From Calvatia gigantea (taxonomy: Eukaryota > Basidiomycota > Agaricomycetes > Agaricales > Lycoperdaceae), in the NCBI GenBank assembly GCA_025093985.1, contig JACAAK010000022.1:62001-126000 (forward strand): DNA of 64,000 nucleotides. The letters run 5' to 3'. Each line of letters opens with the position of its first letter. Position 1 is the first letter of the stretch. The notes beneath the pieces are model-generated. The model was not told the origin of the DNA. It saw only the letters and a program-made list of their open reading frames with translations, and did no database searches. This document shows positions 53,855-63,200 of the stretch, in pieces. Both the position numbers and the translations under genes were made by a program.

Positions 53855-56085
53855 TTTTTTTTTTTTTTTTTAAAATCATGGCTTGTGCCAATTTATAATG
53901 TGGTGCCCGATCGCAGTCTGCGTGTAGCAAAGTACAAAGACCCTAACTACATTGTTCGATGAGTTAAGAGTAATCTACCTTTCACAAACAGCCCAACCCA
54001 GCAGGCAGGGTAGCAACTCGAAGCACCGCCTAGATGGTGCCCAGGAAAGCAGCTGAGCAGGACGAACCTGCACTGCCACCCGGGGACCCCACCCCCGTTA
54101 TTTATGCCTTTGCCCCCCGTGAAGCCCCCAGCCAGGCCTAGGAAAGGAGCACCACCAGCTGAGGCAGGAAGCACCCCCCAGGGACCCCACCCCTGTTGCC
54201 TTAAGACTTCTCCACCCAGTAGGCCTGGAGACCAGTGACCCCGCAGGAACCCCCCACACACACCAGCTCAGCCGATCCCAGCATCATCTGGTCTGAATGC
54301 AAACACCCCTGGGTTCGCATTCAGGAAGTCAATCAGCTCACGAATGGTCTGAGGAGGTCTGTCAAGTTCCCTCTTGTGATTGGGACACCTGACAAATATG
54401 TGATAGCGCTCCTTGAGAGTGGCGCCACATGAACAGCCAACGCCTTCATCAGGAAAGAATCGTATGTGGTACGACCCGATTGGAGTATGACCTGTGACAG
54501 CACGCACAGCCCTCGCACACAGCGAGTTAGAGCCACTAACATGAGGGAGCCAAGGTCCACCAGAAAGGTAGGTCAGCTTCCCCGGAACAGACGGATCCGC
54601 CCCAGAGGCAAGATCCATGTTGCTGCACCCCTTATAAGAAGGGGTAGAGTACAGCTGGCGCCATGACTCCAGAACGTCGTCGACTGCCTCCTTACGCAGG
54701 CAGGCAATAGAAGTGAACGGCCTCAGGCCATAGGCGACCTGAGGGAACAAGGTGACATGCCGGTGAACAGCATGGTGGAACTCCCACTTCTCAGAGGAAG
54801 GGACAGTGAGAAATTCAATGTGCCTCTGGGGATCCCCAGAGAGCCACTGCTTAAGCACCACACACATACCATGGGACAGCATCTGCCCGGAGTGCATGGA
54901 CGGATCAACTGTGAGCTTTGCTGATGCAATAGAATCAGTGAAGACGCATATGAGCCTGACGTCATCCTGCTTGAGAGCAAAATGACTGCCAAGTGCAATG
55001 GCCATGAGCTCAGCATCAGGTGCTGTAATCCAGCCTGCCACATGAGTAATCTCCCAGAGACACTTGCGTCGGCGATAGACATGGGCAGATGAGACTGCCT
55101 GGAACTTGCCATGAAGCAGCAAACTTGCATCCGTTGCCATATGGACAATCCCGAGATCCTCCCTGCACTCCCCAAGGCACGCATTGAGAGCATACATATG
55201 CACGGGGTTAGTATTACCCTCCGCATTGAGCTTCACCTCCATGAACGACACCTGGTCAGGGTGGCAATCCATCAGGTGGTATCCGGGCCGATTAATTGAG
55301 GCCATAGGCTCAAATTCCTTGATGAGGTTCACCAGGTTGGCATCAGCCTGGATTAAGGAGCCTTTAGTCTTCTTGCGAATAGCAGGAGACATAAGACCGA
55401 TGGAGCGGGCATGCAGCTTAGCAGACCCAGAATACTCAGGGCTCATAAGGGCCCTCAGGGGATGATTAGGTGACAGGGTCTTAATCCTGTAGTCCGACCT
55501 GACAGCAAGCTTCTGTATATGAAGCTGGATGGGTATGAGATCCGCGAATGACTCCGCGGCTCCAGTAGGAGCAGTCTGGAATGCACCTGTGATCCACAGG
55601 GCTGCCCGTCTCTGCATAACATTCAGGCTCTTAAGGGCCACCTTGCAGCGAGAGCCCTTGAAGAACCAGAGTTTGAAGCCATATGTCACAATAGGAACAA
55701 CACATGACCGATAAAGGAGGCGCTTCTACATAGGCCACAAGCCTCTCGTGGAGTTACCAAGCATTTTCATGGCTTTCACTGTAGACAGAGCTTTGGTAGA
55801 ATAGTAGCGAACATGCTCCTTAAATGTAAGGGCACGGTCGAAGTAGAAATCCAAATACCTCCAATAGGGCTTGGGTTGAAGCAGTGTATCACTAGTGAAT
55901 GGGGCAAAGCCCAGGTCAATCGGTGGATTGTCATCCCTGTGCTTGCAGGAAAAGTGAAAGACCTCAGACTTGTCATGCTCAAGTACCAAGGCGAAGCACT
56001 CAAAGAGCCTGAATATAATACTGTATGCCTCTCTAAGAGCCACAAGGTTAGATCCCCAGTCCTTAGACTGGGCAATGATAGTACC
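53855..56085 (-). mobile_element. LINE copy N (minus), 3'UTR shortened, cut by LINE O
   Basis: T run 53855-53871, a 3'UTR with an internal deletion near 54000 (removing the hairpin), then ORF2 from TGA 54270-54268 up to the YVDD region at 56085, where LINE O's poly(T) begins. Confidence 0.88.
54268..56085 (-). pseudogene. LINE N ORF2: thumb/connection and RNase H
   Basis: An open 473-codon frame (55689-54268) holds RNase H (HMATDASLLLHGKF, DAELMAIALGSHFALK, FTDSIASAKLTVD) and the Cys-rich end. Upstream TAG at 55728-55726 (Gln in relatives) separates a 106-codon stretch with ALREAYSIIFRLFE, DNPPIDLGFAPFTSD and STVKAMKMLGN. Truncated before YVDD by LINE O. Confidence 0.88.
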
Positions 56086-56831
56086 TTTTTTTTTTTTTTT
56101 TTTTAAATCAAGGCTTGTGCCAATTTATAACACGGTGCCCGATCGCAGTCCACGTGTAGCCAAGTACAAAGACCCTAACTACATTGTTTGATGAGTTAAG
56201 AGTAGTCTACCTTTTGCAAACAGCCCAACCCAGCCCAAGCCATACTAGCCAGAGCCTTCCAGCCCAACCCGAGCCAAGCCACCCCCTACTGAATAAACCA
56301 CCCCAGTTGCCCGAAATGCCCATCACACTGAAGAAGACCCAGTTGCCCAGGCCTTGTGGTGTACACCCAGTGATGCACCGTCGTGCGGCAACAGTGCCCT
56401 AATCATCCCTCAAGAGGCGGACCCAGCAGCAGCAGTGGCCGAGTGCCCTCAAGGGGACAAGTGTAGTTAGGAGAGCCAGCGCAAGGAGCCCCCGCTTGGA
56501 GCTGCCTTACCCCCAACTTCCCAGATGAAAGGATATCAGCCCAGACCCAGTCCAGAGCAACCCAGCGGGCAGGGTAGCAACTCAAAGTGCCGCCGAGACG
56601 GCACCCAAGAGAGCAGCTTAGCAGGACGAACCTGCACCGCCACCCGGGGACCCTACCCCCGTTGTTTACGCCTTCACCCTCTGCAAAGCCTCACACCAGG
56701 CCCAGGAAAGGAGCACCACCAGCCAAGGCCGGAAGCACCCCCCAGGGACCCCACCCCTGTTGCCTTACAACTTCTCTGTCCAGTAGGCCAGAAGACTGAC
56801 GGCCCCGCAGGAGCCCCCTGTGCGCACCAGC

Positions 56832-57517
56832 TCAGCCGATCCCAGCATCATCTGGTCTGAACGCAAAAGCCCCTGGGTTTGCGTTCAGGAAGTCAATCAG
56901 CTCATGAATGGTCTGAGGAGGTCTGTTAAGCTCCCTCTTGTGGTTGGGACACCTGACAAATATGTGATAGCGCCCCTTGAGAGCGGCGCCACACAAACAG
57001 CCAACGCTTTCATTAGGAAAGAATTGTACGCAGTATGACCCAATCGGAGCATGACCTGTGACAGCACGCACAGCCCTCACACACAGCGAGTTAGAGCCGC
57101 TAACATGAGGGAGCCAGGGCCCACCAGAAAGGTAGGTCGGCTTCCCCGGAATAGATGGATCCGCCCCGGAGATGAGATCCATATTACTGCACCCCTTGTA
57201 AAAAGAGGTAGAGTATAGCTGACACCATGACTCCAGAACATCATTGACCGCCTCTTTGTGCAGGCGGGCAATAGAAGTGAACGGCCTCAGGCCATAAGCG
57301 ACCTGAGGGAACAAGGTGACATGCTGGTGCACAGCATGGTGAAACTCCCACTTCTTGGAAGAAGGGACAGCAAGAAATTCAATGCCCCTCCAGGGATCCC
57401 CAGAGAGCCATTGTTTCAGCACCACACACACCCCTTGGGACAGCATCTGCCCAGAATGTGTAGATGAATCAACTGCGAGCTTCGCTGATGCAATAGAATC
57501 AGGGAATACATGTATGA
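56832..57517 (-). pseudogene. LINE O ORF2, C-terminal part
   Basis: Open from the SINE junction to TGA 56834-56832. Contains SKKWEFHHAVHQHVTLFPQ, SGSNSLCVRAVRAVTGH and CLCGAALKGRYHIFVRCPNH. It is continuous in homology with 58580-59648 once the insertion and one TSD copy are removed. The codon before FFPNE is CAA (57026-57024). Confidence 0.85.
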
Positions 57518-57518
57518 A

Positions 57519-57612
57519 GGGCCTCCATAGCCCAGTGGTATCACCACCAAAGACTGGAAAAAGGTGGCTGTGCAGCTACCGGACATGTTGAGGGTTCAAC
57601 TCCCTCTCAACC
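57519..57612 (+). ncRNA. tRNA-related head of the SINE (Pol III A and B boxes)
   Basis: A box TAGCCCAGTGG at 57528-57538 fits TRGYNNARNGG. B box GGTTCAACTCC at 57593-57603 fits GGTTCRANNCC. The B box lies in a perfect T arm: stem GAGGG / CCCTC around a 7-base loop TTCAACT. The acceptor stem is not convincing, so this is a tRNA-derived promoter and not a functional tRNA gene. The box spacing (about 54 bp) suits a tRNA with extra sequence. Confidence 0.7.
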
Positions 57613-58540
57613 CCTGTACATTAAAGTAGGGAAAGGTGCATGACATATCAGGTGTTACAGTCATGTGCTCGGTTCTCAGACTTGGTAAATCAGGTCCTGG
57701 GAATGTTTGGTGGGGGTCTTGATCTCTGGCCTGAATGTGGGAAGTAGGCAATCCCCTGGAGGTGGCATCTCCTGTCAGGTTAAATCTCAGTGGTATCCAG
57801 GGAATGGGGTGTAACTCCTCTGAAATCTGGGCTGGCTGAGGGCAGGGGGAATCCTTATCAGAGCCCAAATTGGCTGGATCTTAATTGCTAGATCTAGTTG
57901 TACCCATTATGGGAGTGAAAGCATAGGGTGCAGTAAGCGAGGGAATAGTAACAAAAACAGTGGAATGTCTAAATATGGGCCACGCCACCGTCCACCATGA
58001 AATCCTGGTCTGGGTGCTGCCAGCATAAACCAGAGTAGTAGTGGTTGTTAGTCAGTGGTAGTAGGTACTCTGTGGCCTGCAACGGTGGGAATCGGGCATC
58101 AGCAGACCGGTGTGTACTGGAAAAAAAGTTGCTGGTTCAGCTGCACTGTGTTAGGCTGGGGAACTGCAGATACTGAAATAACTCCATATCGTGGCAATGT
58201 CCACGAATGCACAATGTGGTTGGCTGCTGGGCAAGGCAGAGACCTTGGACAGGTGGGGATCCAAGCCGGTTGGCAAAAATCGAACCACCTGCCTGGGAAC
58301 GGGAAACTCTAGTAGCTGGGGCTCTATATGAACTCCCTAGTGAAGCAAGGGCCATAGCAGGCTGGGACAGTCTCCCACGACCTGGCTCGAGGGCGAACTA
58401 AATCCTCTGTCGGTTCTCCTGGTTGACTAAGCCAGGTTAGAGTCTAAGTTGATTCCGGGGTCCAGTGTAATAGCTGGTGTCCGTCCCGCAAGGGCACGGG
58501 TCAATAGGGTCTTCCCCAAAGGGGAGGGCCCTATACTTCG
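57613..58540 (+). other. Unique SINE body
   Basis: About 930 bp with no match elsewhere in the window and no long ORF. Plus-strand A runs (up to seven A near 58121) occur but never four T. I do not recognise it as a known structural RNA. It may derive from another noncoding RNA. Confidence 0.5.
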
Positions 58541-58579
58541 TAAATTGGCGCAAGCCATGATTTAAAAAAAAAAAAAAAA

Positions 58580-59648
58580 GAATACACATATGAGCCTGAC
58601 GTCATCCTGCTTAAGAGCAAAATAAATGCCAAGTGCAATGGCTATGAGCTCAGCATCAGGTGCTGTAACTTGACCTGCCATGCGAGTGATCTCCCAGAGA
58701 CACTCTCGCTGGCGATAGACATAGGCAGATGAGACTGCCTGGAACTTGCCATGGAGTAGCAGACTTGCGTCCGTCGCCATATGGACAATCCCAAGGTCCT
58801 CTCTGCACTCCCTAAGGTGCACATTGAGAGCATACATATGCTCGGGGTTGGTATTACCCTCCGCATTGAGTTTCACCTCCATGAATGACACCTGGTCAGG
58901 GTGGCAGTCCATCAGGCGGTATCTAGGCTGATTAATTGAGGCCATAGGCTCAAATTCCTCGACGAGGTTTACCAGGTTGGCATCAGCCTGGATTAAGGAG
59001 CCTTTAGTCTTCTTGCGAATAGCGGGAGACATAAGACTGATGGAGCAAGTATGCAGCTTAGCAAACCCAGAATACTCAGGGCTCATAAGGGCCCTGAGGG
59101 GATGGTTAGGTGACAGGGTCTTGATCCTGTAATCTGACCTGACAGCAAGCTTCTGTATGTGAAGCTGGATGGGTATGAGACCCGCGAATGACTCTACAGC
59201 CCCAGTAGGGGCAGTCTGGAATGCACCTGTGATCCACAGGGCCGCCCGTCTTTGCATGACATTCAGGCTCTTAAGGGCTGCCTTACAGCAGGATCCCTTG
59301 AAGAACCAGAGTTTGAAGCCATATGTCGCAATGGGCACAACACATGACCAATAGAGGAGGCGCTTCTGCATAGGCCGCAAGCCCCTCGTAGAGTTACCAA
59401 GCATTTTCATGGCTTTCACCATGGAAAGTGCCTTGGTAGAGTAGTAGCGAACATGTTCCTTAAAAGTAAGGGCACGGTCGAAGTAAAAACCCAAGTACCT
59501 CCAATAGGGTTTGGGCCGGAGTGGCGTATCACCAGTGAACGGGGCAAAGCCCAGGTCAATTGGTGGATTATCATCCCCGTGTTTGTGGGAGAAGTGAAAA
59601 ACCTCAGACTTGTCATACTCAAGTACCAAGGCGAAGCACTCAAAGAGG
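58580..59648 (-). pseudogene. LINE O ORF2: thumb/connection and RNase H start
   Basis: Open minus frame: LFECFALVLEYDKSEVFHFSH, DNPPIDLGFAPFTGDTPLRP, STKALSMVKAMKMLGN, connection, and RNase H (HMATDASLLLHGKF, DAELIAIALGIYFALK). It reaches the SINE junction within the RNase H segment that precedes FTDS. RT is missing by 5' truncation. Confidence 0.86.
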
Positions 59649-59679
59649 CCAGGAGAGCTACTCCTCCGCCTCGGCCGTC
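59649..59679 (+). other. LINE ORF1 scrap (31 bp)
   Basis: CCAGGAGAGCTACTCCTCCG... matches ORF1 near 36530 (ARRATPPPRPS). It is the flank into which element R inserted. Confidence 0.65.
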
Positions 59680-60018
59680 TGTCAGGAGTGCTCCAGACAG
59701 TGTTAGATGGACTCTCCTGAGTCAGGGCTCCAAGGTTTGGTAGGACACTTGTGGAGTTGTCCAAGGAGATATGGACTTGTACATAGAGATGTGGACTTAG
59801 AGCCACAATGGACGCTTTTGTGATCATGTGACTTGGTCACATGATGGTTGAACTTAGTTAGAACACCTGTGGACGCTTTCTGGCTCTTTAGCCTCTTACA
59901 ACAGTCCACAGGACTGGTGTTCAATAAAATGTGTTTTTCTCGAGATTCTCCCTATCAAGTCGTGTTGTTTCTTCAGTGTTAGGACTGCCAGATGTTCCCC
60001 TACGCGCTCCCTTCAACA
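59680..60018 (+). repeat. Copia R 5'LTR, complete (339 bp)
   Basis: TGTCAGGAGTGC...CCCTTCAACA. Same family as 10293-10683, but with a single TTAGCCTCTTACAACAGTCC-type motif (59888-59911). An AATAAA polyadenylation signal is at 59923-59928. The 3'LTR lies outside the window. Confidence 0.9.
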
Positions 60019-60036
60019 GGTTATGGGCCCCGCGCT
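60019..60036 (+). other. Copia R primer-binding site (internal initiator-tRNA type)
   Basis: GGTTATGGGCCCCGCGCT follows the LTR with no gap. It resembles the complement of the anticodon region of initiator tRNA-Met, as in Drosophila copia, where a half-tRNA primes. Confidence 0.8.
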
Positions 60037-60202
60037 ATAACGCTCAAAAACGACGTGTCTTTCTCTGGTATCCATCCCTTGGCAACAACTCCTCTCTTCC
60101 TTCCTTTCCCCTGGGCTCCCTGCTGTCCCCACTGTCCTCCTACTGTCACCACACCTTCCTTCCATCATCCTCTCACTGCCACCACCATCCTAAACCTCCA
60201 TC

Positions 60203-63200
60203 ATGTCTGCCTCACCCTCTTTCCCCAAACTCTCCTCCACCAACTATTCTACATGGGCTGGTGAAATGGAGGCCTGGCTGAGGGCTTCAGGTCTCTGGAG
60301 GCTAGTCTCTGGTCAACAATCTCCTCCCTCTCTCCCCAGTCCACCCACTGCCCCTCAGCAAGCTGCTTATGACTCCTGGTTGTCCAACTCTGACAGGGCA
60401 GCTGGTTGGCTGTATCTCATGGTGGAACCTGACCAGAGAATCCATTTCAATGGCATTCAGGATGACCCTGTGAAGATGTGGGCTGCTCTACAGTCCATAC
60501 ACCTCCAGAAGCATCCTGGGATGAGGTTTAATGCCTATGATGACCTCTTCTCCATCAGGAAGCTTGAGGATGAGTCTCTCCAGTCTCTCATCAACAGGGT
60601 GGAGGATGCAGTGAAGACCATCAAGGACCTCAGGCCAAAGGACTTCACTCTGGACAAGCTGGATGAGGAGCTAGCTTCCATGGCTCTTATTCGGTCTCTC
60701 CCCTCTGAGGAATTCTCCTCCTTCACCTCCTCTCTCCTCCTCATGGACAAGCTGGACAAGGCTGCTGTTCACCAGGCCCTTGTCACTGAGGACATCCAAC
60801 GTCGCCGACACATACAGGACTCTTCCCCTTCCTCCACCGCCTTCTCTGCTTACTCCCAGCCTCCCATTTCATCCACCTCATCCAAGTCCTGTGACTTCTG
60901 TAACAGGTAAGGCCATGAACTCAAGAACTGCCAGACTTACGAGGCTGCTCAGAAGAAGGCTCAGGCTGATGCTGAACAGCAAAAGCTGAATTTCTCATCC
61001 AGGAAGCGTCAGAACCGCGCCAAACTTGCTCAGGACACTCCTCAGGACGGGTTCCCTTCACCCTCACTGGATGGCGCCCAACAGGCTTATGAATTCGCTG
61101 GAAATGCAAGTTCTTTGTCCACATCTCCCTCTTCCCCTCTCCAGCTCGACGCTGACTTCCACTGGATTGCAGATACGGGGGCCACTTCTCATATGACACC
61201 ACATCACCACTGGTTCAAGTCATACTCCCCTTATCGTACTCCCATTCGCCTCGCCAATAATTCTATTGTCTATTCAGCTGGTGTGGGGTCTGTGGTATTT
61301 CAGCCAATTGTAGGTGGAAAGAGGGTGAAAGCAGTCGAGTTTTCCAGAGTCTTACATGTCCCTGATTTGTGCAGCAACCTCCTCTCATGTTTATATCTCA
61401 CTCGCCATTCTGGCTTTAATATCACCATTTCTTCCTCATCCATGACCTTTGTACGAGGAGGCCAAACTTTCTTTGTTGCATCCATTAGTCCAAGTAACTC
61501 TGCCTCTCTCGACAGCACCACCATGGCTTCTGAGTCTGCTTTCTACATCTCCACTCTCCCTGTCGACCTCTCTCTCTGGCACCGTCGCTTCATCCATCAC
61601 AACTATGCTGATGTGAAGAAGATGATCTCTCAAGGCTTGGTTACTGGTCTCACTCTGGAGTCTGATGCTTCTCCTGATCCTATCTGTGAGCCCTGCTTGG
61701 CTGGTAAGATGCACGCCCATCCATTCCCTCCCTCTCCCAACCACAATCGCTCTCCCCTCGAGCTCATACACACTGACCTTCATGGACCACTCCTAGCTGC
61801 TACAGCACAAGGCTACCACTACTGGATCACCTTCATCGACGATGTTACGCGCTTTTGAGCTGTCTATCTGCTGAAGTCCAAGTCTGGAGCATTTGATGCC
61901 TTTATGACTTACAAGGCCTGGGCTGAGAACCAACTGGGGGTGAAGATATGTGCACTACAGGATGACAAGGGTGGAGAGTATATGTCTAATGCCTTTTTGG
62001 AGTTTACTAGGCGCTGTGGCATTGAACGGCGCCACTCTACACACAATCAGCCTCAGCAGAACGGTCTTGCTGAACAGGCCAACTGGACTATGGGTGAGCG
62101 CATCACTGCTATGCTCTCTGAATCTAGGCTTCCTCTGTCTTTCTGGGGTGAATGTCTCGCTTCTATGGTTCATGTCTGGAATCGCCTCCCTACATCTACT
62201 CTCCCTCACTCTACACCCTTTGAGGCCTTCTACAGTCACAAACCTGATGTCTCTCATCTCAGGGTGTGGGGGTGTACTGCCTATGTCCATGTCCAGCGTG
62301 ACAAATGCCACTCTCTTGCTCCTCACTTTGAAAAGTGTGTCTTCATTGGCTATCCTGCTGGCTACAAGGGCTGGAAGTTCTACAATCCCACTACCAAGGC
62401 CACCAGGATCTGTGAGAGAGCTGACTTTGATGAGAGGTACTTTCCTGGGACTCACACTGTGAGGACGAATGTCATACCCTCCTTTGCTAACCCTCCACCA
62501 TCCCCTTCACAATCCTCAACTTCATCATTGCATATCTCACCACCTCCTTTGCCTATGCCTTTGCTACCTTTACCAGATGAGGGGGGTGATCTTAACCACT
62601 ATCCTGCGCAGTCAGAACCTGATCCACCTCCTCCTGATGTCTCTATGGCTCCTACAACTCCGCCAGCTAGCTCTACTCATCTGCCAAAGAATGACACTCC
62701 CTTCCATACTCCTTCTCCTGATCTACCTTCAACTCCACCAGCTCCTCCTCGCACTCCAGTCCCTCCTAACCATCCTAGACACAGTAGCCGAGCTAGGAAA
62801 CCTCCTAGTGAGTGGTGGAAGGTCAAACCTCTCCCTGCTTTGGAGGTACAGCCTGAGGACAACTCTGATGCTGCAGAGTATGCCTTTGAGGATGTAGAGT
62901 TTGCTGGAAGTGTCTCTGGACCTGACCCTCGCACCTACAAGGCTGCCATGAAGTGCTCTGATGCCCAAGACTGGTCTACTGCCTGTGATGATGAGATCTT
63001 TGCTCTGGAGTCCAACAGGACCTGGGAGATTGTCGAGCTGCCTCCTGGGAAGAAGGTGATCAACTCTGGCTGGGTCTTCAAGGTCAAGCGCAATCCAGAT
63101 GGCTCTGTGGAGCACTACAAGGCCCGTCTTGTTGCAAAGGGCTATTCTCAGCGCCCTGGCTATGACTACACTGAAGTCTTTGCTCCTACCTTTCGTCCTG

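Larger units (their letters stand above)
57518..58579 (+). mobile_element. SINE-like non-autonomous element: tRNA-type head, unique body, LINE tail
   Basis: A 1,062 bp insertion in LINE O flanked by GAATACATGTATGA (57504-57517) and GAATACACATATGA (58580-58593). Other LINE copies suggest an ancestral GAATACACGTATGA, so each copy lost the CpG on a different strand. The head has a Pol III A box (TAGCCCAGTGG) and B box (GGTTCAACTCC). The body matches nothing else in the window and has no convincing ORF. The last 23 bases before the poly(A), starting TAAATTGGCGCAAGCC (58541), are identical to the LINE 3' end. No TTTT occurs on the plus strand. Such tail sharing is the hallmark of SINEs mobilised by a partner LINE. 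Length is well above the usual 100-500 bp. Confidence 0.8.
56086..59648 (-). mobile_element. LINE copy O (minus), carrying the SINE-like insertion
   Basis: T run 56086-56104, 3'UTR to 56831, ORF2 56832-57517 and 58580-59648, interrupted at 57518-58579. It inserted into LINE N at GATAGTACC. The 5' side ends in RLFE at 59648, beside a 31 bp plus-strand ORF1 scrap. The hairpin at 56376-56396 pairs at seven of nine. Confidence 0.88.

Noticed and set aside
57519..57612. A functional tRNA gene
   Set aside because: The A box, B box and T arm are present, but the acceptor stem does not pair and no TTTT terminator follows. It is better read as the head of the SINE-like element.
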